Shown here: positions 27,834 through 36,878 of the stretch, one piece after another
Numbering within the stretch: the first letter of the stretch is position 1
How the letters are laid out: every line of letters starts with the position of its first letter
Source of the DNA: Paracoccaceae bacterium
Lineage (GTDB): Bacteria; Pseudomonadota; Alphaproteobacteria; Rhodobacterales; Rhodobacteraceae
Assembly: GCA_014872815.1 (NCBI GenBank)
Contig: WKFK01000010.1
Coordinates: forward strand, 62,001-126,000
Length of the DNA stretch: 64,000 nucleotides
Direction: 5' to 3'
Notes under the pieces: model-generated
The model's database searches: none
Seen by the model: only the letters and a program-made list of their open reading frames with translations
What the model was told of the DNA's origin: nothing
Made by a program: the position numbers and the translations under genes

Positions 27834-27855
27834 GATACCGACGCGATACCGACGT
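27834..27855 (+). repeat. Tandem 11-base direct repeat, shared with 62776-62798
   Basis: GATACCGACG occurs twice with one intervening base (27834-27843 and 27845-27854, period 11). Nearly the same tandem unit is found in reverse complement at 62776-62798. It lies between the mcd terminator and the start of the gene at 27720. An 11-base period is one helical turn, so a regulator site is possible; a dispersed repeat is the alternative. Confidence 0.6.
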
Positions 27856-27902
27856 GGTTCTGAGCGGATTTTGGCCACTGATTCCTTTGTGAACAGAGGG
27901 CA

Positions 27903-27932
27903 AAGAAAAACGCGGCCCCCAAGGGAGCCGCG
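27903..27932 (-). terminator. Rho-independent terminator of the acyl-CoA dehydrogenase gene
   Basis: CGCGGC (27911-27916) pairs with GCCGCG (27927-27932), with inner CCC/GGG pairs. On the minus strand the stem is followed by TTTTTCTTTG. It lies 30 bases past the stop at 27963. Confidence 0.9.
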
Positions 27933-27962
27933 CAATGTCTGCTGTCTAACTGAGAGCGGGTG

Positions 27963-29624
27963 TCAGCCCAGCAAACGTCTCGCAATCACTTGTGCCTGAA
28001 TTTCTGCTGCACCTTCAAAGATGTTGAGGATACGCGCATCACACAGGATACGGCTTACGGAGTATTCGAGCGCAAAGCCGTTACCGCCATGAATTTGCAG
28101 GGCATTATCCGCTGCAGCCCAGGCCACACGTGCGCCTAGAAGCTTGGCCATGCCAGCCTCAAGGTCACAGCGATGACCGTGGTCTTTCTCCCAGGCGGAG
28201 AAGTAGGTCAGCTGGCGGGCGATCATGATTTCCACCGCCATCATCGCCAGCTTACCGGCCACGCGCGGGAAGTGGATCAGCGATTTACCAAATTGCTTGC
28301 GGTCGATGCCGTACTGCATCCCAACGTCCAACGCCGACTGCGCCACGCCAATCGCGCGGGCCGCGGTCTGGATGCGGGCCGACTCGAAGGTTTCCATCAA
28401 CTGCTTGAAACCTTTGCCTTCTTCACCGCCAAGCAGGTTCTCGCCCTTGACTTTGAAACCGTCAAAGCCGAGCTCGTATTCCTTCATGCCACGATAGCCG
28501 AGAACCTCGATCTCGCCGCCGGTCATGCCTTCGGTCGGGAACGGGTTTTCGTCCGTGCCAGGCGTCTTTTCGGCCAGGAACATGGATAGACCACGGTGGT
28601 CTGTCGTGTCCGGATTGGTACGCGCCAGCAGGGTCATGACCTGCGTCCGTGCCGCGTGGGTGATCCAGGTTTTGTTACCGGTCACTTCCCAGTTGCCGTC
28701 TTCGGTCTTCACTGCACGGGTGCGCAAGGAGCCAAGGTCGGAGCCAGTGTTTGGCTCGGTAAACACGGCTGTTGGCAGGATCTCCGCACTGGAGAGTTTT
28801 GGAAGCCACTGTTGTTTCTGCTCCTCGGTGCCGCCACAGAGGATCAGCTCGGCAGCAATCTCAGAACGCGTGCCCAGCGAGCCTACGCCAATATAACCGC
28901 GCGACAGTTCCTCGGAGACCACAACCATCGACGCTTTCGAAAGGCCGAATCCGCCGTATTCCTCAGGAATGGTCAGGCCAAACACGCCCATTTCCGCAAG
29001 CTCTTCAATGATTTCCATTGGAATGAGCTCGTCTTTGAGGTGCCACTCATGCGCATTTGGTTCCACACGATCCACCGCAAACCGGCGGAATTGTTCGCGG
29101 ATCATTTCCAGCTCTTCATCAAGGCCGGATTGGCCCACAGTGATGTTGGCGGATTGCTCCTGCATCAGTTTCACAAGGCGCATGCGCGCGGCTTGAGAGT
29201 TGCCTTTGTCACATAGCGTCATGACTTCGGGCGCCATCAAACCACGGGTTTCGTCTTGCGATAGGCCAAGATCCTGCAGACGCACAATTTCGCCTTGGCT
29301 CATTGGAATGCCGCCGTAGACCTGCCAGAGGTACTCACCAAAGGCGATCTGGTGAATGATCTGTTCGATCTCGCCAAATTTGCCTTCGCCTTCGAGCTTT
29401 TCGGCCCAGGCCTGCATCTGCTTCAGCGATTGCGCATAGGTCGCCAGCCAGCTCAGGCCATGCGCCGCTGTTTGATGCTGTTCCATCAGCTTGCCGGACA
29501 CCCGGCCGTTTTCGGACACGGTGTCTTTCACCCGCGCGATTGCGACTTCGAGAATGCTCTCCACCGGCGCAACGGCTGCTCCGGTCAGTTTCAGAAGATC
29601 AGGAAGAATCACTGAGTTTGTCAT
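27963..29624 (-). CDS. mcd: Acyl-CoA dehydrogenase, probably (2S)-methylsuccinyl-CoA dehydrogenase
   Basis: 553-residue FAD enzyme. Residues about 170-553 form an ordinary acyl-CoA dehydrogenase core: GVFGLTIPEEYGGFGLSK, FTEPNTGSDLGSLRTRAV, RKQFGKSLIHFPRVAGKLA, and IHGGNGFALEYSVSRILCDA with FEGAAEIQ. A helical N-terminal extension of about 170 residues makes it longer than usual and is the feature known for Mcd of the ethylmalonyl-CoA pathway, which oxidises methylsuccinyl-CoA to mesaconyl-CoA. Pathway partners are not in the window. ATG 29624 follows AGGA; ATG 29651 is an alternative. The family is sure, the Mcd assignment inferred from length and overall resemblance. Confidence 0.8.
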   Translation of the reverse strand: MTNSVILPDLLKLTGAAVAPVESILEVAIARVKDTVSENGRVSGKLMEQHQTAAHGLSWLATYAQSLKQMQAWAEKLEGEGKFGEIEQIIHQIAFGEYLWQVYGGIPMSQGEIVRLQDLGLSQDETRGLMAPEVMTLCDKGNSQAARMRLVKLMQEQSANITVGQSGLDEELEMIREQFRRFAVDRVEPNAHEWHLKDELIPMEIIEELAEMGVFGLTIPEEYGGFGLSKASMVVVSEELSRGYIGVGSLGTRSEIAAELILCGGTEEQKQQWLPKLSSAEILPTAVFTEPNTGSDLGSLRTRAVKTEDGNWEVTGNKTWITHAARTQVMTLLARTNPDTTDHRGLSMFLAEKTPGTDENPFPTEGMTGGEIEVLGYRGMKEYELGFDGFKVKGENLLGGEEGKGFKQLMETFESARIQTAARAIGVAQSALDVGMQYGIDRKQFGKSLIHFPRVAGKLAMMAVEIMIARQLTYFSAWEKDHGHRCDLEAGMAKLLGARVAWAAADNALQIHGGNGFALEYSVSRILCDARILNIFEGAAEIQAQVIARRLLG

Positions 29625-29794
29625 CGCCACGTCCTGTCCATCATGCGCCATACGTCTAAAACCCTCTCATGCTGCACTGTGACATAATCCTTTTGCAGTT
29701 GCAGCGCAACAAAAATACCAATCTGGAGCTTCATTTGGTTGTTTGTTTCGCGTTAAGCCTTTGCTGCTCTGTGGTTTGCATCCTATAGCAAGGT

Positions 29795-30559
29795 ATGGAC
29801 TCTCTACTTTTGACTTACACTCCTCAAGCATTGGTTTTCTGTGCGAGCGTTGCGCTGCTTGCGGGAATCATCAAAGGCATGGTTGGGTTTGGCATGCCCA
29901 TGGTGTTGATTTCGGGACTAAGTACCTTCCTCGCGCCGGAAGTCGCCTTGGCGGGGCTCATCTTCCCTACCGTGTTCAGCAACGGCTTTCAGGCGTTCCG
30001 CCATGGCGCAGACGCGGCTTGGTCATCTCTCAAACGCTTTCGCCGCTTCCTAATTGCAGGCGGTGTCGCCATGGTGGTCAGCGCGCAATTTGTACGCTGG
30101 GTTCCCTCGAGCACTTTGCTGCTGATGATTGGCGTGCCGGTGGCCTTTTTTGCCCTGACCCAGTTGCTGGGACGTCCTATTCACCTTTCAAAGCCAAGTG
30201 CAAAAGGGGAAGTCGCTGTGGGCACCATAGCTGGTGCCATTGGCGGGGTGTCTGGGGTCTGGGGCCCGCCCACGGTGACCTACCTCACCGCAATTGGTAC
30301 TGAAAAAGCTGAACAAATCCGCATTCAAGGCGTGATTTATGGCCTCGGCGCGATGCTTTTGACTTTCGCTCATATTGGGTCGGGGGTGCTGAACCGCGAC
30401 ACAGCCGTGCTTTCAGCATTTGTGGTGGTTCCGGCGCTTTTGGGCATGTGGATTGGGACATCCATTTCAGATCGCATTGACCAAAAGATGTTCCAGCGCC
30501 TGACTCTGATTGTTTTGCTGGTGGCTTCTGCCAACCTCATCCGCCGCGCGCTGTTCTAA
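29795..30559 (+). CDS. TauE/SafE-family membrane exporter
   Basis: 254-residue inner membrane protein with seven or eight hydrophobic segments. The tandem family motif is seen as GIIKGMVGFGMPMVLISGL near the N-terminus and GAIGGVSGVWGPPTVTYL near residue 150. TauE/SafE proteins export sulfite, sulfoacetate or related anions; the substrate is not shown here. ATG 29795 follows AAGG. Divergent from mcd. Confidence 0.88.
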   Translation: MDSLLLTYTPQALVFCASVALLAGIIKGMVGFGMPMVLISGLSTFLAPEVALAGLIFPTVFSNGFQAFRHGADAAWSSLKRFRRFLIAGGVAMVVSAQFVRWVPSSTLLLMIGVPVAFFALTQLLGRPIHLSKPSAKGEVAVGTIAGAIGGVSGVWGPPTVTYLTAIGTEKAEQIRIQGVIYGLGAMLLTFAHIGSGVLNRDTAVLSAFVVVPALLGMWIGTSISDRIDQKMFQRLTLIVLLVASANLIRRALF

Positions 30560-30628
30560 TCGCCTTCTCGACTTGCCCCTACACACCTGACCGTTAGGAT
30601 GCCTGTGACGTGCAAGGAGGAAACACCG

Positions 30629-31720
30629 ATGTCTCAGATCAACGCATCCCTGCGCGTGGCCTCGGTGAGTCTTGCGATTTTGGCCGCCATTGCAACCGGT
30701 TGGTTTCTCAATGCGGCACAGGCGATTTTGGTGCCCATCGTGCTTGGCGCGCTGCTGGCCTTCCTGATGGACGGCATTTCCCGTTCGATGGGCCGCATTC
30801 CGCTCTATGCAAAATATGTCCCGGATTGGCTGCGGATGATGCTGACCACAGTGGTCCTTTTTGTGGTGCTGGCTGGCTTGATCAGCTTTTTTGCCCGCAA
30901 CCTTGATCCTGTGGTGCGGGCCATGCCGGACTATCTGCAACGGCTTTCCCAGACCACGTCTGATGTGGCGGCTCGGTTTGACGTGGAGTTTGAGCTCACG
31001 TGGCAATCTGTCGACCGTCTAGTGTTCGACAATATCGATATCCAAAGCCTCATTCGTATGACGGTGAACTCGGTTAGTTACTCCGCCGGGTATCTCGCCT
31101 TGGTGTTTCTCTACGCCATTTTGTTCCTGATCGAACGCGACAGCATCCCCAAGAAAGTGGCGGCTATTGTTCCTGATGACCGGTCGCAATCCAATGTCTG
31201 GCAGACCATCGATTTGATTACCGCCCAGATTGGCACCTACTTCACCACCAAAACCCTGATCAACGTGGTTTTGGGCGTGTTGTGCTGGGTGATTTTCCTG
31301 TTCTTCGGCCTCGAGTTCGCGGCCTTCTTTGCCGTCACCACGGCGATTTTTAACTATATTCCCTATGTTGGGTCATGGATCGCCATGGCGCTGCCGATGT
31401 TGTTTGCGGTGGGCGATTGGGGGCTGAACATGGACGTAGCCCTGCTTTTTACTGCGCTGTGTGGTGCGCAATTTGGAGTTGGCTACTTCTGGGAACCCCG
31501 CCTGATGGGGCGCTCTATGAACCTTAGTCCGGTGATTGTAATGGTGTCTCTCGCCTCCTGGACGGCCGTCTGGGGGCTAATAGGGGCGATCCTATCGGTG
31601 ATCCTGACCTCCGGAATCATGACCATCATGTCGTTCTTCCAGGCGACTCGTCCCTTGGCAATTTTACTCACCAATGACGGAGAAATCCCGTGGTTGGACG
31701 ACATGGAGGGGGAGAGCTAA
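30629..31720 (+). CDS. AI-2E family transporter (PerM-like)
   Basis: 363-residue membrane protein with seven or eight segments: two hydrophobic N-terminal hairpins, then the C-terminal AI-2E core with FFAVTTAIFNYIPYVGSWIA and YFWEPRLMGRSMNLSPVIVM. The family includes autoinducer and ion antiporters, and substrate cannot be told. ATG 30629 follows a perfect AAGGAGG; an in-frame ATG at 30599 is not supported. It lies 70 bases after the TauE gene and ends two bases before a convergent gene. Confidence 0.9.
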   Translation: MSQINASLRVASVSLAILAAIATGWFLNAAQAILVPIVLGALLAFLMDGISRSMGRIPLYAKYVPDWLRMMLTTVVLFVVLAGLISFFARNLDPVVRAMPDYLQRLSQTTSDVAARFDVEFELTWQSVDRLVFDNIDIQSLIRMTVNSVSYSAGYLALVFLYAILFLIERDSIPKKVAAIVPDDRSQSNVWQTIDLITAQIGTYFTTKTLINVVLGVLCWVIFLFFGLEFAAFFAVTTAIFNYIPYVGSWIAMALPMLFAVGDWGLNMDVALLFTALCGAQFGVGYFWEPRLMGRSMNLSPVIVMVSLASWTAVWGLIGAILSVILTSGIMTIMSFFQATRPLAILLTNDGEIPWLDDMEGES

Positions 31721-31721
31721 C

Positions 31722-32234
31722 TCACCCCGCTTCGTTCACCTGATCATACCAGGCCAACAGTGCATCGACATCGGCGGGCACATTGGTGGCCATGCCACCG
31801 GCGAACTCCTCAAACACCTCTGCGTTCAAGGGATTGGTGCCGGCAATCACTGTGGCGCCTTTTTCAAGCGCTTCGGCGAGCAAGTCTCGAAACCCACGCC
31901 CCTCGGCTTCTTGTTTGCCAAATTTGTTGAGCAGAAAGACATCAAAGTCCGCCTGCATGGATTGCCCCACCGCGGTCACGGCAGACGCCATCGCATCCGG
32001 GTCCAACCGGCAGCCTTTGGCTTCTTTGCCGAGGTTCTGTGAAATCCGAATGACCGGCCCATCGGGCAGCACACGCACATCCATATCACAGCCATGATAC
32101 GATCCGCATTCTGTGTTGGTTTGTACAATTCCGCGCGCGGTGAGTCCTCGTGCTTCCAACCGCGCCGCGAGATCTGATAGCAGCAAATCCAGTTCGCCGC
32201 GTCCGTGGGCCATCGTGTATGCAATTTTCATCAT
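31722..32234 (-). CDS. DUF2478 family protein
   Basis: 170-residue soluble protein of DUF2478. NTECGSYHGCDMDVRVLPD (with cysteines), ISQNLGKEAKGCRLDPDA and DVFLLNKFGKQEAEGRGFRD are family features. Known members often lie near molybdate transport or nitrogenase genes and resemble P-loop NTPases lacking a full Walker A. Two adjacent ATGs (32234, 32231) are possible starts. Only one base separates it from the AI-2E stop. Confidence 0.82.
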   Translation of the reverse strand: MMKIAYTMAHGRGELDLLLSDLAARLEARGLTARGIVQTNTECGSYHGCDMDVRVLPDGPVIRISQNLGKEAKGCRLDPDAMASAVTAVGQSMQADFDVFLLNKFGKQEAEGRGFRDLLAEALEKGATVIAGTNPLNAEVFEEFAGGMATNVPADVDALLAWYDQVNEAG

Positions 32235-32289
32235 GAGTCAGTAGATAGACCTGTTGTTTCGGAAAGCAATCTCGATTGGAGGCCGCATT

Positions 32290-32742
32290 TTACTCAAGGG
32301 ACTTTGGCAACAGTTTATTGATCAGCGACACCAAAAACGCGGTGGAGATTCCAAAGCAAAGAATGCCAGTGACGCCCCCAAAGGCGCCAAACACGCGAAA
32401 CTCGACAGGCAGGACAACATCGCCATACCCAACGGTGGTATAGGTCACGAGTGAGAAGTAAAGCGCGTCATAAAGGTATTCAAAGGCATCCATGTAGAGC
32501 AGTACCGCAGCCCAGAGCCAAACCTGAACTGTGTGTGAGCTTACGATCATGACAAACGCGGCGCCAACCACCGTTGTCGTACGCACCATACGATTGCGGT
32601 TTTTGACCCAACGGCCGATATGTGCCAATGCCTCGATCATACCAGCCAGGAGTCCCACGTGGATAAGTGCGCAAGCACTTAGTACCACAGAGCCCCACAG
32701 CAATTGGTCGTGCTGGCTCATAAACAGGGTCTCTGGGATCAT
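32290..32742 (-). CDS. Two-helix potassium channel-like protein
   Basis: 150-residue membrane protein with a pore-loop domain: helices about 15-37, 58-82 and 121-143, and selectivity filter TVGYGD at 103-108 in LVTYTTVGYGDVVLP. It lacks an RCK or cyclic nucleotide domain, so it is a minimal Ion_trans_2 channel. ATG 32742 has GAGAG upstream; an in-frame ATG at 32793 is less likely. Tetramer formation is expected from the family. Confidence 0.88.
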   Translation of the reverse strand: MIPETLFMSQHDQLLWGSVVLSACALIHVGLLAGMIEALAHIGRWVKNRNRMVRTTTVVGAAFVMIVSSHTVQVWLWAAVLLYMDAFEYLYDALYFSLVTYTTVGYGDVVLPVEFRVFGAFGGVTGILCFGISTAFLVSLINKLLPKSLE

Positions 32743-32808
32743 GGCGTCGCTCTCGATTTTCAAGCCAAACTGACATGGCCGTCCACAGGGCACAAGCCGG
32801 TCACAAGG

Positions 32809-33186
32809 TCACATTGTTTCTACGCAATGGCGTCGAAATGCGCGTTTTAGCATATCGAGTTCCGCGCGGAGGAGGTCGATCTCGGCCCGCAAGTCCCCAG
32901 CCAGCGCTTCACCAGCAATAAAACTGATGGTTTCAAGGCGTTCGTCCGTAGACCGATCGGTGATAACAACGGTTTGCACTCCGTCCGACAGGCTTTCTTT
33001 CGGGATTGGAAAACTCAGGCGCCATAGCCCTTGTTCATCTGTTTGATCCATTGCGACGTCGGCAACCGGTTCACCAAGATAGGTTACCTTAATGTCCGGT
33101 TTTGGCCCCGTTGAGTCTGATGTTTTAAGAGCCCCCTCCCAAACACCTTCGAACAGGCGGGTCTTTGTCAACGTAAGTTCGCTCAT
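32809..33186 (-). CDS. Hypothetical protein with beta domain and C-terminal coiled coil
   Basis: 125-residue soluble protein that I cannot assign. Residues 1-90 are strand-rich (GVWEGALKTS, IKVTYLGEPVADV, LWRLSFPIP). Residues about 97-120 form a heptad-like helix (LRAEIDLLRAELDMLKRAFR). ATG 33186 follows AAGGA. It comes 21 bases after the DUF6478 gene stop, so the two are co-transcribed and may work together. Confidence 0.7.
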   Translation of the reverse strand: MSELTLTKTRLFEGVWEGALKTSDSTGPKPDIKVTYLGEPVADVAMDQTDEQGLWRLSFPIPKESLSDGVQTVVITDRSTDERLETISFIAGEALAGDLRAEIDLLRAELDMLKRAFRRHCVETM

Positions 33187-33207
33187 GTGGGCATCCTTAA
33201 ATTGTGT

Positions 33208-33993
33208 TTAGAATTCAGCCCGTGGGCGGCGCGAAAAGGTAACGTCTCTCAGGACCACTTGGTTCATCTCGGGGCCCTCAAAAATCAAGTCTATCCACAT
33301 CTTCTCGACCCGCTTTTCGTTGAGGTTAGAATAGGCGAGGTCAAATTCGACTCGAATATCTTCGGCTTGCAGTGGCAACTCTCGCACAATCTGTTCGGTA
33401 TTAGGGCCGTGTCGAATATTCAACCGCGCAAAAATCTCAAGAGGCTTTTCCATTTCAACAATGGTATCCATGCGGACCACATGTTCACGCTTCAAGCCTG
33501 AAACGGCTTCTTGTGGCATATCGATGACCAGTGACAAAAACGATCCATCAAACCTGAAGACATCCATGCGCAACCCAAATGGCGCAAGATCCTTTTCACG
33601 GTGGTTTCGGAGTTGGCGTAACGTCAGTTCGGAAATTCTGCAGTCATGAAATAGCGTGACTTCGTCGCCCAGCATTTCTTTATTTTGAACCGCTGCACGG
33701 CCCTTGGCTGGAATTGGTTCTCGCCACAAAGCGGGCCGCCAAGACCAATCAGTTCCATGTGGTTTTGGGAACGCGTTTGACCCGATAATTGGCAGAGCCA
33801 ATCGGCTTTCAGCAACAGCGATGACCGTGTCGAGGTATTGTCGCAGTGTGCGTGCCCTGCGGCGCTGTGCGCGGAGGGTGGCGAGGTCAGCATGGGCGGC
33901 CTTGCGCGCGTTTCGGGCCCAATAACGAGATAACCCAGATTGAAGCGCCTGCTGAAAGAAACGTCTGCTTTTTGCCATTTGTCTTGAAACCAT
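33208..33993 (-). CDS. DUF6478-like protein
   Basis: 261-residue soluble protein. The N-terminal 60 residues are very basic (ARNARKAAHADLATLRAQRR). The conserved-looking core has LPIIGSNAFPKPHGTDWSWR, FHDCRISELTLRQLRNHREK, DVFRFDGSFLSLVIDMP, and EIFARLNIRHGPNTEQIVRE. I associate this pattern with DUF6478 of Rhodobacteraceae from memory. Function is unknown; the C-terminal strands may form a jelly-roll. ATG 33978 is an alternative start. Confidence 0.65.
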   Translation of the reverse strand: MVSRQMAKSRRFFQQALQSGLSRYWARNARKAAHADLATLRAQRRRARTLRQYLDTVIAVAESRLALPIIGSNAFPKPHGTDWSWRPALWREPIPAKGRAAVQNKEMLGDEVTLFHDCRISELTLRQLRNHREKDLAPFGLRMDVFRFDGSFLSLVIDMPQEAVSGLKREHVVRMDTIVEMEKPLEIFARLNIRHGPNTEQIVRELPLQAEDIRVEFDLAYSNLNEKRVEKMWIDLIFEGPEMNQVVLRDVTFSRRPRAEF

Positions 33994-34281
33994 GACCTAT
34001 TGTTGCGGGCGGCGAAACGATCTGCGGCCTTCATTGTGATTATTTAGCGAAATGCTTACGATAGGACAAATGCACTTTCGACCCTTTCTTCATGAAAACT
34101 CAATGTGTTGCTTGCCCTACAGAAGATTCACCGCGATCTCGGTGGGAAGTTTTATCCAATTGTGGTCGGAGAAGTCGCTAGGAAATGGAACTGCGAGCAG
34201 CTTTCCCAACACGAGTTTGATTGCAATTTCTGACGTAGCGTCTTATCTCATCCCGAATTGGAACCAGAGGACTCCGATCAC

Positions 34282-35223
34282 ATGAACTGGATCACCAACT
34301 ATGTCCGCCCGCGGATCAACTCGATCTTTTCTCGCAGAGAAGTTCCAGACAATCTCTGGACCAAATGCGATGAATGCGGAACGATGCTGTTTCACCGCGA
34401 ACTGAAAGCCAATCAGAACGTTTGCACGCAATGTGATCACCACATGGCGATATCGCCGCGTGACCGTTTTGAAGCGATGTTTGATGGCGGTGTGTTTGTT
34501 GAGGTTGAGGTTCCGGAACCGGTCGCCGATCCGCTGCAGTTCCGTGATCAGAAGAAATATCCGGAGCGCATGAAGGCCGCGCAAAAGAAGACCGGCGAAA
34601 AAGAAGCAATGCTGGTGGCGGAAGGCGAAATTGGCCGGACTCCGATTGTTGCGGCCTGTCAGGACTTCTCCTTCATGGGCGGCTCCATGGGCATGTATGT
34701 CGGCAACGCCATTATTGCCGCTGCAGAACGTGCAATCGCTTTGAAACGCCCTTTGGTGCTGTTCTCCGCGGCAGGCGGCGCACGGATGCAGGAAGGCATC
34801 CTGTCGCTGATGCAGATGCCTCGCACAACCGTTGCTGTGCAGATGCTTAAAGAAGCAGGACTACCTTACATTGTTGTTCTCACGCACCCAACAACGGGCG
34901 GTGTAACTGCTTCGTATGCGATGTTGGGCGATGTCCAGATTGCAGAGCCTAATGCCTTGATTTGTTTTGCCGGTCCTCGAGTGATTCAGCAAACAATCGG
35001 CGAAAAACTCCCTGAAGGTTTTCAACGGGCGGAATACCTGCTCGACCATGGCATGTTGGACCGCGTGACCAAACGGACCGAATTGAAGGCCGAGCTTGTG
35101 ACGATCATTCGGATGTTGATGGATATGCCGCCAGCCGTAGCTGGAGATTTGCCCGCTCCTGAGAAAGTCAAGGAAGTGGCCCTAGCGCCTGAGGAAAACG
35201 CCGAAGAGGCGAAAACGGAATAA
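34282..35223 (+). CDS. accD: Acetyl-CoA carboxylase carboxyltransferase subunit beta
   Basis: 313-residue subunit that, with AccA, transfers the carboxyl group from carboxybiotin to acetyl-CoA, giving malonyl-CoA for fatty acid synthesis. The N-terminal zinc ribbon has CDEC and CTQC (CxxC-x15-CxxC, residues about 31-53). The crotonase-fold core includes [25 protein letters not shown] and [19 protein letters not shown] 34282 is preferred over ATG 34258; GAGGA lies upstream. It is followed 90 bases later by folC, a usual pairing. Confidence 0.96.
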   Translation: MNWITNYVRPRINSIFSRREVPDNLWTKCDECGTMLFHRELKANQNVCTQCDHHMAISPRDRFEAMFDGGVFVEVEVPEPVADPLQFRDQKKYPERMKAAQKKTGEKEAMLVAEGEIGRTPIVAACQDFSFMGGSMGMYVGNAIIAAAERAIALKRPLVLFSAAGGARMQEGILSLMQMPRTTVAVQMLKEAGLPYIVVLTHPTTGGVTASYAMLGDVQIAEPNALICFAGPRVIQQTIGEKLPEGFQRAEYLLDHGMLDRVTKRTELKAELVTIIRMLMDMPPAVAGDLPAPEKVKEVALAPEENAEEAKTE

Positions 35224-35313
35224 TACGGTCGCGAATGCGTCGTTGGAAATGGGCTTTCGGCAGGTAAACCGGAGGCCCGTTTTGTTGAGAACCCCACCTT
35301 TCTGGAGCAAATT

Positions 35314-36594
35314 ATGGTCAACTCCACAAACACATCCGACGCGATCCTCGCTCGTATGATGGCGCTTCATCCCAAAATTATCGATTTAACGCTGGATCGA
35401 ATGTGGCGCTTGTTGAAGGCGCTTGGCAATCCTCAAGAAAAGTTGCCACCAGTTGTGCATTTGGCCGGCACCAACGGCAAAGGCAGCACACAGGCGATGA
35501 TCCGCGCAGGATTAGAGGGACGTGGCGATAGGGTGCACGCCTACACGAGCCCTCACCTAGCACGTTTTCATGAGCGAATTCGACTTGCAGGGGATTTGAT
35601 CGATGAGGGGCATCTGGCTACTGTTTTAGATGAGTGCTGGGAAGCCAACGACAAGCAGAACATCACCTATTTTGAAATCACAACCTGTGCAGCCATTTTG
35701 GCGTTTTCTCGTACAGCAGCCGACTATACCTTGCTCGAAGTGGGCCTGGGCGGGCGGTTGGACGCCACCAATGTGATAGGAACGCCGGAGCTTACGGTGA
35801 TCACACCTGTTTCGAAAGATCACGAACAATTCCTTGGCGAAACCATTGCAGAAATCGCTGCGGAAAAGGCCGGAATTCTTAAGCGTGGCGTGCCATGTAT
35901 TGTGGGGCCGCAATCTGAGGAAGCAATGGAAGTGATTGAGCAGGCGGCCGCACGGATCGGCGCACCTCTCCTTGCCTATGGGCAACATTGGCATGGACAC
36001 GAAGAACGAGGGCGCTTGGTTTTTCAGGACGAGGGCGGGTTGCTGGACCTTCCCTTACCAGCTCTAGCCGGTGCTCATCAAATTCAGAACGCTGGAGCTG
36101 CCCTGGCAGCCTTGCGATATTTGGGGGCGGATGAGGCTGCATGCGAGGCCGCCATGCGCAATGTGAGCTGGCCCGCCCGGATGCAGCGTCTGAAGGATGG
36201 GCCATTGGTTGAGGCCGCCGCAGGGGCAGAACTTTGGCTTGATGGTGGGCATAACGCCGCGGCAGGCAAGGCGTTGGCAGATGTGATCTCCCAACTGCCA
36301 AAACGCTCAACGCATTTGGTGTGTGGAATGCTGAACACTAAAGACATTTCCGGGTATCTCACTCCGCTAGCCCAGGTTGCGGAGTCATTGACTGCTGTAT
36401 CTATACCTGATGAACCCAATACCCTTCCTGCCGAAGAAACCGCTCGGGCCGCGCGGAGCGTGGGCTTTGAAACATATGAGAGCGCAAATGTGCTGGACGC
36501 CATCAATGCGATTATTGAGCGTTCGCCAGGTGGTAGGGTCTTGATTTGCGGCTCACTATACCTTGCCGGAGCTGTTCTGCGAGAAAACGCGTAG
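35314..36594 (+). CDS. folC: Bifunctional folylpolyglutamate synthase/dihydrofolate synthase
   Basis: 426-residue Mur-ligase-type enzyme that adds glutamate to dihydropteroate or tetrahydrofolate. The P-loop is HLAGTNGKGSTQAM, followed by YTSPHLARFHERI, LEVGLGGRLDATNVI, TPVSKDHEQFLG and LWLDGGHNAAAGKAL. Length is normal. The 90-base gap from accD suggests an operon. Confidence 0.96.
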   Translation: MVNSTNTSDAILARMMALHPKIIDLTLDRMWRLLKALGNPQEKLPPVVHLAGTNGKGSTQAMIRAGLEGRGDRVHAYTSPHLARFHERIRLAGDLIDEGHLATVLDECWEANDKQNITYFEITTCAAILAFSRTAADYTLLEVGLGGRLDATNVIGTPELTVITPVSKDHEQFLGETIAEIAAEKAGILKRGVPCIVGPQSEEAMEVIEQAAARIGAPLLAYGQHWHGHEERGRLVFQDEGGLLDLPLPALAGAHQIQNAGAALAALRYLGADEAACEAAMRNVSWPARMQRLKDGPLVEAAAGAELWLDGGHNAAAGKALADVISQLPKRSTHLVCGMLNTKDISGYLTPLAQVAESLTAVSIPDEPNTLPAEETARAARSVGFETYESANVLDAINAIIERSPGGRVLICGSLYLAGAVLRENA

Positions 36595-36878
36595 AGAGTG
36601 TTCAGACGCATCTTGATGAGCGGTTTGCAGCATTGTGTCATGGAGCATTCTGTTGACGGGCTCGAAATGGTGCTTCTATAGTCATGGCAACGTTTCTTCT
36701 GATAATCTTACATCAAGCCAACGAAGAGACATCAGGACAGGCAGGCAGAAATGGGGGGCGATCAGCCCCCCTAATAACATCCGCATCAAAGCCATTGAGT
36801 GTGTTCTTATTCTCATGTTTTTCTTGGGTAAATGTCGATATCTGATCAAAGGGATCTAGGCCGACAAGAGTTTCGAAT
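36595..36878. other. Low-GC intergenic gap with a G/C hairpin
   Basis: No credible gene in 284 bases. Hand counts of two 60-base lines here gave 50% and 40% G+C, clearly below the roughly 60% of housekeeping genes sampled nearby. It holds the hairpin at 36753-36771 and the upstream region of the gene at 36879. Confidence 0.6.
36753..36771. terminator. G-run/C-run hairpin after folC
   Basis: GGGGGGC (36753-36759) and GCCCCCC (36765-36771) with loop GATCA. No T-run follows, so it is a weak terminator candidate located 160 bases past folC. Confidence 0.35.

Noticed and set aside
27834-27855. CRISPR array or minisatellite
   Set aside because: Only two units of 11 bases with no spacers; too short for either.
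36635-36859. Small ORF in the gap after folC
   Set aside because: No ribosome site, no family resemblance, and it spans the hairpin at 36753.
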